Of a stretch of DNA of 64,000 nt, positions 33,293-49,204 are shown one piece after another (position 1 is the stretch's first letter; each line of letters opens with the position of its first letter). The notes under the pieces are model-generated. The model saw only the letters and a list, made by a program, of their open reading frames with translations, had not been told where the DNA came from and did no database searches. Position numbers and translations under genes: made by a program. Source of the stretch: Armadillidium nasatum. Taxonomy: Eukaryota > Arthropoda > Malacostraca > Isopoda > Armadillidiidae. The stretch spans positions 25,996-89,995 of the forward strand of contig SEYY01000772.1 in NCBI GenBank assembly GCA_009176605.1, written 5' to 3'.

Positions 33293-33417
<125 letters not shown>

Positions 33418-33449
33418 TATATTAACAAACATTAATGTTTGTTAATATA
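33418..33449. repeat. Perfect 32 bp palindrome
   Basis: The sequence is its own reverse complement over 32 bases, centred on ACATTAATGT at 33433/33434. It sits exactly between the (TA)n tract and the LINE-B sequence. Confidence 0.92.
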
Positions 33450-33499
33450 TATATGTAAATGTTATTTACAGGTGAGACGGAAATCCAATCGAAAAGGAT

Positions 33500-34382
33500 A
33501 GGAAAGTTAAGAGGTGTTTTTGAGAGTGAGATGTGAAGAAGTTGAGTTTTTAAAGAATTGAATTTCACAAGGTTGCTGTGGCCTAACCTGGAAATCCCAT
33601 CCAGATCGGCAAGAATAGAATCGGAAAGTTGAAGACGAGAAGCAAAGAGGGAGCAGATTTGAAATGAGTAGATGAATGCAGAGTTGAGTCATCAGCATAA
33701 GAGTGACCAGTGTTAGAAGTGCAGTTGAGAAGATCGTTAACGAAAAATAAGAATAAAGTTGGAGATAAAACTGAACCCTGAGGAACACCACAGTTCACAG
33801 AAAAGGAGTGAGAAAGATCTGAGAGAAAACTAGACAAAAGTGAGCAAAGGGAAGGAGTAAACCCAAAGGAAGGGAGCCTGGAGAGCAGCGACGCATGCCA
33901 TACCCGGTTAAAAGCCTTGCATATGTCAAGCGCCACCACACAAGACTTCCTGAAGTCCCTAAGGGCAGAAGACCATAGATCAGTAATATAGAAAAGTATG
34001 TCACCAGTTGACCTCGAGCGTTAAAAGCCATACTGGTGATCTGAGAGAAGAGAATGAGACTCCAAATGATCCAGGAAATGAGAGTTGAGGTGAGTTTCAA
34101 AAATTTTAGACAGAACACAAGTGAGAGCTATAGGTCGATAGTTAGAAGGGTCAGAGCAACTACCTTTTTCGGGATTGGCTGAACAAATGCACGCTTCCAG
34201 CATTGAGGAAAAGTATTAGTATTAAGGCATAGAGAGTAGAGCTGAACGAGGACAATCGCTAACTCGGAAGCACACTCTCTCAGAACACGAGGGGGATTGG
34301 CATCCAGGCCACTGGCCGTCCTGACGTTCATAGATTTCAGGATCTTATGCACCCGATCATGATTAATTACAGGTAGAGACAT
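33500..34382 (-). pseudogene. LINE-B reverse transcriptase
   Basis: Frames in order: V-R-T-A-S-G-L-D-A-N-P-P-R-V-L-R-E-C-A and F-P-Q-C-W-K-R-A-F-V-Q-P-I-P-K (34382-34128), then Y-R-P-I-A-L-T-C-V-L-S-K-I-F-E (34203-34021). Next comes M-V-A-L-D-I-C-K-A-F-N-R-V-W (33939 down; the usual F-D is F-N). G-V-P-Q-G-S-V-L-S-P-T-L-F-L and H-S-Y-A-D-D-S-T-L-H follow, with the active-site YADD intact. Frameshifts between them prevent a full product. Confidence 0.87.
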
Positions 34383-34929
34383 GGGACACCTGAGAGGAGA
34401 AGGAGTAGGAGGAGCGATGCCAGAATCGAGCAGGGTAGAATTAGATGAAAAAAGGAGGCTGAAGAGAATTGCCTTTTCAGAGGGAGTATTAGCTACAAAG
34501 CCATCAGAACGAATAAGAGGAGGAAAGGCAGATTTACATAAGTTATTACAGATATTTTTGACAAGAGGCCAGAAATTTTTATCAGTAGGAGAGTCATGGA
34601 GGTCAGCGTACTTCCTTTTTATGAAAGTACGCTTAGTTCATCGAAGAGCATCCCTGTAACGATTCCGAGCTAAATGAAATTTAGAAAGAGTGATAGGAAG
34701 AGGAGAGTTTTTCCACTCACGATATGCATTGTCTCTCTCCCGAAGGACAAGAGAACAGTTGCCATTTAACCAAGGATTTTGAGGAGAAAAAGATTTAGTT
34801 GAGGATGGAATGAATCTGCCCATCCCGTCAAGGATTACGGCCCCTACCTTTTTTAGCAGAGACAGAAGCGTCCCCCGAGACAAAGCAAGATTCACTCCAA
34901 TGATAGTTAGAAAAGAAGCGGCTCATTGC

Positions 34930-35707
34930 CCCCTAGTAAGCTCCATTAAAGTGCCTGAAAGTACGTTTAGGGCATGGTGGAGCTGTTGGAGAGAAAGCAT
35001 TATAGCTAAGAGCTATAAGATTATGGTCAGAGTTACCAATAGGAAGGAAAATGGTGTATTTATAACTAGAAGGAGTAGTGGTGAAAAATAAACCAAGTGT
35101 ATTCAAGAATTGGTTAGGACGATCTGGAATGTGTGTGGGTTCCTTAATCATCTGCTCCAGATCGTTGAGAATACTGAATGATTTGGCCCCCTCCCACCTG
35201 TATCAATATAAGAGGAGCCCAACCATTCAGTGTGGTGTACGTTGAAATACTCTAAAAAGAAGATTTCAGCATTTTCATGAGAAGAAGTGACAGTCTCCTG
35301 AGAAGTAGTAAGATATTGAAAAAAAAAGGAAAATTTGTTCCATTAGGGGAGCAATAGCAGAAACACAAGATAATTGTAGTAATAGTAAGACAGATTTTTA
35401 GCCATAAAACATCGAAATTAGGAGATTCTAGATTTACGAGACGTGACACAGGAGTGTTAATGTTAATACAGGCACAGACTCCACCATTTAGACGGAAATT
35501 GTGAAAAAAGTTGTAGTTAGAGACATTAAGATTGCTAGAGAAAGAATCCCTGTCCAGCTGGGTCTCAGACAGAAGCAAAAGGTTAAGACGAGAGGTAGTG
35601 AGGTGGTGTTCTACAGACGCGAAATTAGATCGAAGGCCACGAACGTTAGCAAAGGTAATAGAAAGCCCCCGTCTACGCCCAGCCCCACAATCACTCAAAT
35701 TGGACAT
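34930..35707 (-). pseudogene. LINE-B APE-type endonuclease
   Basis: A 151-codon frame from an ATG at 35707 has F-A-N-V-R-G-L-R-S-N (the N-terminal strand of the fold), L-L-L-L-S-E-T-Q-L (catalytic Glu), and G-G-V-C-A-C-I. The frame is lost near 35300. A second piece (35151-34933) has I-P-D-R-P-N-Q-F-L and I-G-N-S-D-H-N-L-I-A, the SDH motif. The order agrees with target-primed LINEs. Shifts make it inactive. Confidence 0.87.
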
Positions 35708-36229
35708 TTAAATAAAAAATTTAAAAAAACACACACACACAAACAATTACGTACTCACGCACGCACTCACGCACACACACTCACACACACACGCACTCAC
35801 GCAAGCACACAATTATCGTAAACCAACATTTAAAAAAAAATAATTAATATTAAAATTACTAAAACTATTAAAATCACTTAAAAATATTAAAACTATAATT
35901 ATTAAAATGAGTTATGAAATAAATTTATACTAAAGAAATTCAATTAAAAAAAACGAAGAAAATATATAGTAAATTTAAAAAGTTAAAACTTTACTTAGGT
36001 TAAAATCAAACTTATCTTGAAATGAAGAACTTCACTAACAAGAAAAATATTCTGTAATTAATTTAAAAAAAAACACTAAAAGGTTAAAACACTGCACACT
36101 TAAAGAAAAATTTAAAACAATCCCCACATTTAAAACTTAAAAAAACAAAACAAAAAAAAAACCCACCACCACAGACGCACACACTAGCACTGGAGAACTA
36201 ACAAAAACAACCTTCCACCAAGAGAGCTA

Positions 36230-36369
<140 letters not shown>

Positions 36370-36600
36370 TTTACCATTCACCTTTCCCACTCTCGTGGGG
36401 TAGTGCCCGTCACAGTTCGCTCACACAAACACTCTATCTCCCCTCACCCCTCACGACTGCCCTCCATCTCACTCTGTCCTCCGCGACTCTCCTACCTTCT
36501 TCCACATTCAAACCTCTCCCCCCCTAATATCTCCCTCACCCTATCCATCCACCTCCAACGAACTGTACACTTTCCACTTGCTGTGCTTTTCTTTTGATGC
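36370..36600 (-). pseudogene. RTE-like LINE 3' fragment
   Basis: The minus strand ends with GTGGGAAAGGTGAATGG before (TA)n, like 10728 and 49205. The pyrimidine-rich plus strand fits the 3' portion of that family. Only about 230 bp remain. Confidence 0.55.
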
Positions 36601-37040
36601 ATCTTGTATGAGATCACGTTTAGTGACATTAATTAATAATAATTGTGTAATAAATTACTTTTAATAAATTACAACAAATATTATATTATTCGACAATCAG
36701 TTTATCAGAGGGTTTGTTTTGATCTGTCCAGGCCTTTAAATTGGCTAAAAGTTGAAAGAGTGACGCTCATTGCTGTTCTGTGAACCCACTTTAAAATTTA
36801 TTTCAGTTATATATGAAATCTTGGAATAGCAAGTTGCAATTCTAAATTCTTGATTTCTACTATATTTCAATGTTGTTGTTTATTGTATTTGTTTCCAGTC
36901 ACCATCCTCTTATAATACGTTTATTATAAGTTGTAAAAAATGTCAACGAGTAAAGTTATTCTTGTTGGTTAAATGTCGAACTAAATTTCCGATAGTAAAC
37001 TTCCATCAAATCGAAATTGCTTATGTGTACTTTTTTGTAA
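36600..37040. other. Intron 4 spacer, nothing recognised
   Basis: AT-rich sequence with no supported feature. Confidence 0.45.
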
Positions 37041-38640
37041 TATGAGATTCGTAAAGTTACCTTTGTGATAGATAAGTGTTTCGTGTTTTGGAAGAAAGCG
37101 CGAATTCACCATCAGGGTTATTTAAACTGCGAAAAAAGTTGTTTGCAAACTGACAACAATTGTCCAAGAGCAAGAACAGAAACAGTGATTTATGCAGGCA
37201 GAGAAAAAACAAATTTAAAGTACTAGATGACTTATTAGAAATGATGAAGATTCCCGAGGACAAGGAATTTTTAATATTGCGAAGAAAATGGGGCAACCCT
37301 TGATACATGATTTGGAAAGATACTATCCTTGCCGTTCTTGAGAAAAAGTCAGAATTACGAAATCAGAAAGAAGCTAAAAGAGAAAATATGCATATCAATT
37401 TGGACGTTGGAGAACATTCACGACATATTGAAACAGAATATATTGAGGAAGGCAAGATCAAAATATATATTTAATATTTACATAGGTCATAATTTTATAT
37501 ATTTGTACTTGTCATATATATTTTAAAATAGATCCTCTCCTGTTTCATATAATAAGCCCTTAATACAATACAATAATAGATTCAAAGAAATTCCTTAGTC
37601 GAAGTTGCGGATCCTGTAACTACAGAAGAGTCAGATAATGAAGACATCGAATTGCAAGTCATTTCAAGTCATTGTAGTTTGTAGTCGACTTCAGATGATA
37701 AGATGGTGTTTTTGATGTAAGAGCAAAGAAAAGAGCCAGAAAACAATTTTTAACTGCGCGACTTTCAGCAACTCTGGATAGGTGCAAAATAAGTGATACA
37801 GATAGCTGTCACATATTATCAGCAACTGTAGAAACTATTTCACTAAATCCAGTGACTATATCAAACAGATCTACTTTGAGAAATGAGAGACAATAAATAG
37901 TTTCGCAAACAAACAGCAATGAAAATAAAAAGCTCATTTTTAGAATTAAATTTAAAATTTTGCAGTAATTCACTGGGACTTGAAATTCCTTCCAGCTTTA
38001 ACTGGAAAATCTGAAGTAGATCGCCTTCCAGTTATCGCAGCAACTACCAATGTCGATCAATTACTTGGAGTTCTAGAACTGTCAAGAACAACCGTGCAAG
38101 AAGTATCTGCAGCAGTATTCGATACCATCTGTGATTGGGCAATAGTAGAAAAAGTTGAAGCTTTGGTTTTTTATGTAACCACCTCAAACACAGGAAAGCT
38201 AAATTGTGCATGCACTTTTCTAGAACAAAGTTTAGGGAGAGAAATTTTGTTTTTAGCTTGCCGCACAAATATTTTTGAGCTTGTGCAGTATATAAGCTGG
38301 CGCCTATGCCTGGGCCTGATATCCAGTTATTTAAAAGATTTCAAAAGGAATAGCCAAAGGTTTAAAAATAATACTAAATTTTTGACTAAGCAGGTTTATC
38401 AAGAGACTCTGCTGAAGAAATTTTAGCTTTTGCGAGTGTCAAAATTAAAGAAGATTTACCTCATGACGATTATAGAGTTTTTAAATTTAATATTGATATT
38501 CTTAGGTGGAGTTCCATTAAATGGAATAGAATTTCTTCAACCTAGACCATATCATTTAGCTAAAAGTATGGCTAAGCATGTATATTATAAAAATCTTTTT
38601 ATTTAGAAGACAATTCAATTAAATGTCGATGAGGAAGTCG
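37040..38640 (+). pseudogene. Second, decayed copy of the family E transposase-like gene
   Basis: In shifted frames the order follows the first copy. K-I-P-E-D-K-E-F-L lies near 37245-37275. A-R-L-S-A-T-L-D-R-C-K-I-S-D-T near 37755-37800 comes next, then F-L-P-A-L-T-G-K and R-L-P-V-I-A at 37980-38040, and Q-L-L-G-V-L-E-L near 38060. Y-V-T-T-S-N-T-G-K-L and C-T-F-L-E-Q-S-L-G-R-E follow near 38170-38240, and F-L-A-C-R-T-N-I-F-E near 38250-38280, where copy 1 has C-R-H-H-I. Protein similarity is clear but DNA identity looks low, so these are different lineages of one family. No terminal repeats could be found. Confidence 0.65.
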
Positions 38641-40055
38641 CTGTAAAAAAAAAAAATAAATAAAAAATATAAAAAAATTGTTCCTTCATGGTGAATGTTA
38701 GGCAAAAGCATGATTTTGTGCGAACAGCGTGACATGTTCTCCGGTAAACGACTTACCCATTATCAAAATTTTTAATCATTTATAGTATGTAACAGAATAT
38801 ACTACTGTATTTTCTATATTTAATGATAGTGAGTAATTTAAAAAAAATAAGAGGAAGAAATTCTATTAGACGTTAGCAATGAAACAGATGATGAAGATAC
38901 TATAAAAAATTACAGATAAAATCAAAAAACCTTATCGAATTTTTAAACCAAGATCTTTCCAAGAAACAATTGTCTTATAGATCCTTTAAAACTCAAGAGA
39001 GATTTAAAGTTAATTTTGAAGTTTTAAAAGTAAATTCGGAAAGAGAAAAGAGAAATTGATCATTAAAAGTGATTAATTGATCATTAAAAGAGAATAATAT
39101 TAAATTAATAAACGATTTTAATGTCCAAATTACGAACGTTGTAGAGTAGAAGCAGTACTTGTTACAGGCAACTTTTTAAAATTATTAACTACTGAGAAAT
39201 ACTTATTACAGAATACAGATCACAGATAGCTAAATTAGTAAAATTACATATTTAATAAATGGATTTTGTTTTTTATTATTGGTAGTAATCTATAATAGGT
39301 GGTGGTCAGTAAAAAAAAAAAAAAAAAAAGTAAAGCAAAATCGAAAAAATATACTTTTCTGCCAGCAAACCGGTCTTGAACAAACCTTGACAGTTAATGT
39401 TCTTCAGTAAATTTTTGTTTTTTTCACAACTGTTTTTTTCAATGATATTCAAAAATAAAATAAACTCAACTAGATTTCACATATTTGGAACTACCTTCAA
39501 CCGTCGCATTCCTCTCCATTTTGTCGAAAAATTCTTTAAATGATAGGTTACATTACATATCGGGGTTGATTTAAATTATCAGATTAACCAAAATTTATGA
39601 ATTATGCTATTTCTGATAATAAAAAAACAAGACGAAAATCTCAAAAAAAGGTAAGTTGAAGTTTTCTGCCAATCTGGTTCACGGTCCGTAAACTACCGCA
39701 TCTTATTGTACTTACTATTTAATCTTAAAGGGATTATTTCTGTAAATTGAATTAGGACCAAAATTAAAAAAGGCTAAATTTGCTACAAAAAGAAAGAATG
39801 AATTGTTTTCGTAGGTGCAATTTTGGGCAGGGTAATGGCAGCTGCCCCCCTAGAAGCTATTTATTTGTTTTTGTGAGGGTTTATAAAGCATTTTCCTTGT
39901 TGTAAACCTGATCTTATTTGGCTTGCTTGAAATAACGAAATAAAACCTTACTTGACCTAATTAGATTTGACTTGGCTTGCTTCTATTATGTCTAATTTTT
40001 AAAAAAAATACTGACGATCTAACTGGCGAACTCTATGAACTTGCACGAACTATAT
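38640..40055. other. Intron 4 sequence without recognised features
   Basis: A/T homopolymers (38646-38657, 39310-39329) and short duplicated words such as TTGATCATTAAAAG near 39056 and 39076. No gene or known element is supported. Confidence 0.45.
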
Positions 40056-43180
<3,125 letters not shown>

Positions 43181-43429
43181 TCAACTTAGAACTTCGAGAA
43201 AAAATGCATATTCCTTGAAGATTAGACCCCTTCCCCTTCTGATACATTCAGTGACATGTAAGTCGTCATTCAGCATGTCTGTGATGTGGATCGCGAAGTA
43301 CTCTGGGGTGTTAGAGCTACCTGTGAAAATGCTCTCCAATCCAAGATCTTGCATATCCTCAAAACCTCGCAGCACATTCAACGCATTGTAAAAATGGTTA
43401 GTACTATCGTAAGGATGAAGAGATAATCA

Positions 43430-43990
43430 CCAGTGAAGTGTTAATAGAAGCAAATTATATCACCGAGCAACTGGAACTGGATCTGAATATACCACCGATT
43501 GTTGGGAGGCTACAACCATCCACGGAGTTCTGGAGGACATCCTTAATAATTCTGTATCTGGATTCTATTACCTCTTCTTTAGAATTAAGGTTTTCTACCG
43601 AAAATACACCTACCTTAGCATTGACTTATCTAAATTCTTTCCACATGTTACCAATGACAATCGATGAATTAAAGGGAAAGCTACTTCATTTTACAACTGT
43701 TACAATTTAGATGTACTAGAGAGAGAGAAAGCTGGAATTTTGGTACAAAATTTGGAAGGACAAAAAATTGAGAAGTTTAAGAACTAAAAATCTTGTCGTC
43801 TCTCAAGTCTTAAAGGAGAATGAACCTTTCTTTCTGGAGACGAAAAGGGCTCTGGTGATACTACTCGCCGAGCCATGCACCACCAGTACAGTAGAGTAAT
43901 CTTTCAGAACTGCGAAGGATAAAGACATGACTACGAAGCACTATAGAAGAAGACATGTCAAACGGGCTGACTATGATGAGTGTACACAGA
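43430..43990 (+). pseudogene. hAT-like transposase C-terminus
   Basis: The frame 43438-43710 contains Y-L-D-S-I-T-S-S-L-E-L-R-F-S, and shifted frames after it contain K-R-A-L-V-I-L-L-A-E-P-C-T-T-S-T-V-E followed by a stop and S-F. That P-x-T-T-x-T-V-E-R-S-F block is the conserved hAT dimerisation region that completes the catalytic core. A stop replaces the Arg. The rest of the transposase is not recognisable upstream. Confidence 0.75.
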
Positions 43991-43994
43991 AAAT

Positions 43995-44592
<598 letters not shown>

Positions 44593-44639
44593 ACCAAATC
44601 GAAAAATCAAGCTTCGTGCATATGGTCAGTCTCACTTAG

Positions 44640-46140
44640 TAACCTATGAGTATTCCATACCAATTTAGACTGATGGTTCTAAAATGGCGTACGATGTTGG
44701 TGCATCGACTCTTCTTTTTTCTGACCGTTGCCTCACTCAATCTCTTTCTTCCTTCGCTTTCATATTTACTGTAGAACTGGTTGCAATCCTGATGGCTCTC
44801 TCTCGGATTCTTTTTCGCAATAACGAAGAATCCTTCGTTTCAGTATCTCAGTGGGTTAAGTCAGTTTTTCTCTGGCTTAAGGGATCAAGGTTTACCTCCT
44901 CGCTCCCGCGTGCGTATTGCAAAGTATTCAAATCGAGATTCGAACCTCCGATCCATTTACCCGAGTGGACATAAAAAATTGTCGTTTGTAAGGAATATTC
45001 TGTAGTTGATTAATTAATTACAATTTACGGCAAGGTGTATTTTTATGCAAATCTCAATGCTCGTATATCGCTGAAAATCACACCCAACACTTAAAACATT
45101 CTACTCTATTCCAACACATACAATATCACATTCAATATCACACTACAGAGAATGGTCTGCCTATCAAGGACTCGAAACCACGACTACCAGTGGTCTTAAA
45201 TATGCTTGATCGGGGTACTACCGGAGCAGGGTTTCCCTATCCAAAACCCAAATAATCTGTGTAACTTATGAACTTGATCAGGAAAACATATTACTCAATT
45301 TTTCCTGGCTAAGAACCACACTCCTCGAATTGGGCTCTGCCCTTGAATGACAGTGATAACTTTTAAAAAAATCAACTCCGACACTCGCAGTATCTTACAA
45401 GCCCTTCGAGTTTTTTTATCCAAAGAATCCTCTGGTATTGGTTATACAAAAATTTCTCTGCTGCCTTCACTAGCTAGAGAAAGCTGTAACTTTCTGCTGG
45501 ATATAATTCCATGTGGGTGTGACTGGTAATGAAACTGCTGCACAAGCAAGCAAAGTTGACCTCCTCTGATCGTCTCAGAGGTTAGAGTTTTGTCTCCTCT
45601 AACATTTGAAGGGGACTTCCTCCCTTCCCCTGATTCCGATACCAGTCTCCGCCATGGCTTCAGAGAAAGTTGACAGGAATGTTGGAGCTCAGATTGTTGC
45701 TACTACAAACTTCGCGAAGTTAATCCTTTGTTACGATGTTGGTCTTCTGATTTGAGACCTACCCTCCTGAAAGAAGTCTTGGTCCGTCTCTATATTGGTC
45801 ATACTTTCCTCACACATGGGAACTATATGTCTAGGTTAGATCCCCCTCCCCCCTGCCACAACCATGTCCCTCAGTTAATTCTTCATATATTTATTGACTG
45901 CCCCGGATTGTCCCATATCCGCCGTAAGTTTTCCAGGCCGGACACTTGGGCCAGTCTCTCCCAACAACAAGCTGGAATATATTCTTGCTGAGTCCTCTGA
46001 TTTTGACAGTCGCCGAGTTTGCTTTTTATGCCGAAATTGGTATCCTCTATAACGTATAGTTTATTTCTGGGGCCCAGCTATTCTTTTCTCATTTCGTCTT
46101 GGCGCAGTTCTCCGAGTTAATTGGTTCAACCGGGTCTAGC
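44640..46140 (+). pseudogene. LINE-C: RNase H domain and C-terminal region
   Basis: The start shows T-D-G-S-K-M-A (first catalytic Asp) near 44670, then F-T-V-E-L-V-A-I-L-M-A-L (catalytic Glu) near 44765-44800. After a 400 bp interruption the stretch near 45510-45550 reads as a damaged form of the G-H-x-G-x-x-G-N-E motif. The frame 45728-45991 has L-Y-I-G-H-T-F-L-T-H-G and H-I-F-I-D-C-P-G-L, the zinc-knuckle-like end of RNase H-bearing LINEs. This makes LINE-C an I/R1-type family distinct from A, B and the RTE-like one. Confidence 0.75.
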
Positions 46141-46195
46141 TGCTTTTTCTTGTGCTCCGTGGCCTCGCCTGTACACCCCTCCCTCCCCCCGAAAA

Positions 46196-46552
<357 letters not shown>

Positions 46553-47025
46553 ACTATAGGGGCTAAATGGGCCCCTGGATGGTATGTGGTGGTTGATGTA
46601 GGTCCATACACCAGGAATGTGACTCCAGGATGAGGGTTGAAGAAAAACAGGCTGGGATTTTTTGTTTATTTATTACCAAAATAAATGGGATCCAACCTTC
46701 AACACAACAAGTAAAATATACAACAGAAACCCTGTCTGGGCAGATAACAACAATGTTGCTTGCGATGAAAGAGTGGCGATAAATGAATAAAAACAACGGC
46801 AAGTAATCACTGAATGTGGTAAATAAAATATAACCACAGGCCAAACGAAAATATAAAATCACGGTGTGTTCTAAAACGTTGCAAAACTAGGGCATCGGCG
46901 TCCTTTTGCTCTCAGCCTCTGTGACGTCACGAGCAAAAATCTGGTTCCAAAACCACAGTGTAAATTAAACTAAAGGTGAGGAGAGCCCTGTTGGCTACAG
47001 TACACTTGACCCATATTTGAGTTCT
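46553..47025. mobile_element. Unidentified insertion of about 470 bp in the LINE-A leader
   Basis: The LINE-A leader is interrupted after CTAGTGTAC and resumes near 47030 with TTCACATG...TTTACAAGC. The insert has three AATAAA-type words, a TGACGTCA-containing stretch near 46920-46930 and no coding frame. A solo LTR, SINE or MITE is possible. Target duplications are not clear. Confidence 0.5.
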
Positions 47026-47029
47026 AATA

Positions 47030-47990
47030 CTCTAACTACTTTCCTCCTCCTTCACATGTATTCTAAAAATTTACAAGCTTTACTCGTACATTACCTTTTT
47101 AATGCAATTAAAATTAATATGACGAAACAAAGTTGACTCGGAGAAGCTTAGAAGAGCGGCTCCCAAATATAGTCCCTCATCGACCCCTTCTCCCATCATC
47201 ACTTGGGAGTTGGGGGCTTCCAGTGATATGGTTGGTATCACCAAGACCTTGAAGCAGGCTCCCCAGGTGCATGGTTTTCTTTTTTTATTAAATTAATTTC
47301 TACAACATTCTTTTCTAATATCCACTTTCTTGAACACCACTTATCTTTTTCAAAACTTCATCTGTTGTTCTTAACTGAAACTCTCTACTGGTGATCTACT
47401 TCCAGTAGATTTATGCTTCTCCATCTTCGGTATTTCGGTAAATCTTTTGCTGTCTCGCTGATCATGTCGACAGCTTTTGATAAAGTCTGGCATAACCTTT
47501 GATTTTCAAATTTCATTCTTTCGAACACTATCCTTCTGTGTGTGGTCTTCTCTCTAATTTCCTTTTCTTTTCGTTCTATAGCAGCTGTTGTAGACGGCCA
47601 CCGTTCATCCTTTAAAACTATTAATAGTTGTGTTTCTTAGGGTTTTGTTCTACTTTTCATTAATGACCTTCTCTCTATTACTTCATCACCTATCCACTCC
47701 TATGCCAATGACTCCACCCTTCATTACTGCTTTCGGTTTAAAAGGCGCCCCTCTCAATAGCACTTATTTAAAGCGAAGATGGTAGCCTTGAAGCAACTGA
47801 CCTCTGATCTATCTTTTATTTTAAATTGGCTAAGAGAAAGCATAGTCGTTTTCAATGTCTCAAAATCTCAATTTCCATTCCTCTTTTCGACACAACTTTC
47901 CAAACAACTATGACATCTTTTTCTCGTGGTCTTTCGGAAAGCTAAGCCATAAACATGACTCTCAGTAATGTGTATTTTGATTCTAAATGC
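47030..47990 (+). pseudogene. LINE-A leader and RT remnant, endonuclease deleted
   Basis: 47030-47280 matches the LINE-A leader up to the start of the endonuclease. From about 47385 the RT is present in decayed form: STAFDKVWHN near 47470, AAVVDGHRSS near 47585, and a decayed YADD (Y-A-N-D-S-T) near 47700. About 1.6 kb of endonuclease and linker is missing between. Confidence 0.65.
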
Positions 47991-48264
47991 TCACTCTTAT
48001 CTTTTCATCCATCATTGGTATCCAAGGTTACATCTTTAAGAAGACAATTTTTAAAACAAACAGTTTAAATTTATGTAGAAAGTAATTATTATTTTGCCAC
48101 AATTAAAGTGCTGATGATTAGTGAGTTTTCCAAACTGCTTGCACAGGCTGTCCGTTTTTGTGTATGCTGACTAGTTCTTCAATAGGTTGCGTTCTGGTTA
48201 TCTCTCATCCGTTTCGAATTGAAAACTTAAGAAATGAATTTAATTTTTAATTATTAATAATCGA
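47991..48264. other. End of intron 4 before the ATT repeat, nothing recognised
   Basis: AT-rich intronic sequence with no supported feature. Confidence 0.5.
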
Positions 48265-48317
<53 letters not shown>

Positions 48318-48343
48318 CATTATTATCATTATTATCATTATTA

Positions 48344-48399
<56 letters not shown>

Positions 48400-48400
48400 T
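48265..48400. repeat. (ATT)n microsatellite with ATC variants next to a splice acceptor
   Basis: About 45 ATT units, with an ATTATC sub-array near 48315-48345. It ends about 12 bp before the exon 5 acceptor, so the repeat together with TATTTTTTTATAG stands where the polypyrimidine tract and branch point should be. Confidence 0.95.
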
Positions 48401-48413
48401 TATTTTTTTATAG

Positions 48414-48602
48414 AGTCCGCTTGTTTGTCGATGATCAAAATATTAATAGTACTCGTCTTGATAAAGGAAGTCATGTTTTTGAAGCCCCTGACACCGGTGG
48501 TTTATATTTTGGTGGAAGTCCCACAGATATAGATGTTAAAAGCATAGTGGGATCTTCAAAGCCCCTAAGAGGATGCATCAAGGATGTCATTATTAATAAT
48601 GA
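48414..48602 (+). CDS. Laminin alpha-like gene, exon 5 (second LG domain)
   Basis: The acceptor TTTTTTTATAG ends at 48413 and the donor is GTAAGA at 48603. One base completes the Lys codon from exon 4, then 62 codons follow, then GA. The peptide begins V-R-L-F-V-D-D-Q, contains T-G-G-L-Y-F-G-G-S-P, and ends in L-R-G-C-I-K-D-V-I-I-N-N. The L-Y-x-G-G and G-C-I-x-D-x-x-I-N signatures, with the first Cys of the disulfide, are among the most diagnostic of laminin G domains and point to a laminin alpha chain. Confidence 0.87.
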
Positions 48603-48680
48603 GTAAGATAATTTTTCTCATAATTCTCTTTTAACAAACTTCTTAAAAAGAAAATAAATTATCTCTCCTAAACATTTCAG

Positions 48681-48783
48681 AATCTTGTCTTTCAACGAGC
48701 CAGTTCGTTTTGAGAATGCTTTCATCGGAAGATGTTCAGATTTACCTAGAAATATCATGGCTGGAATGGAAAGCGACGTAAAA
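48681..48783 (+). CDS. Laminin alpha-like gene, exon 6 (end of second LG domain)
   Basis: The acceptor ACATTTCAG ends at 48680, after an intron of only 78 bp, and the donor is GTAATT at 48784. One base completes Glu, then 34 codons follow, to phase 0. The peptide has [11 protein letters not shown] and I-G-R-C-S-D, the Cys that closes the disulfide begun in exon 5. The next exon is not found in the remaining 15 kb, so intron 6 leaves the window. Confidence 0.83.
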
Positions 48784-48799
48784 GTAATTTTTAAAATCA

Positions 48800-49109
<310 letters not shown>

Positions 49110-49127
49110 TTATATATATATATATAT

Positions 49128-49201
<74 letters not shown>

Positions 49202-49204
49202 ATA
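49110..49204. repeat. (TA)n microsatellite, irregular
   Basis: TA with several TATTATA and TAATATA slips; its right edge is the 3' end of an RTE-like LINE. Confidence 0.95.

Noticed and set aside
44930-44960. A true tRNA gene around the GTTCGAATC word
   Set aside because: No cloverleaf with acceptor and anticodon stems could be drawn, and no A box lies at the right distance.
46563-46862. Minus-strand 99-codon frame in the unidentified insert
   Set aside because: No domain, no codon bias evidence and no conserved motif; length is within chance for this composition.
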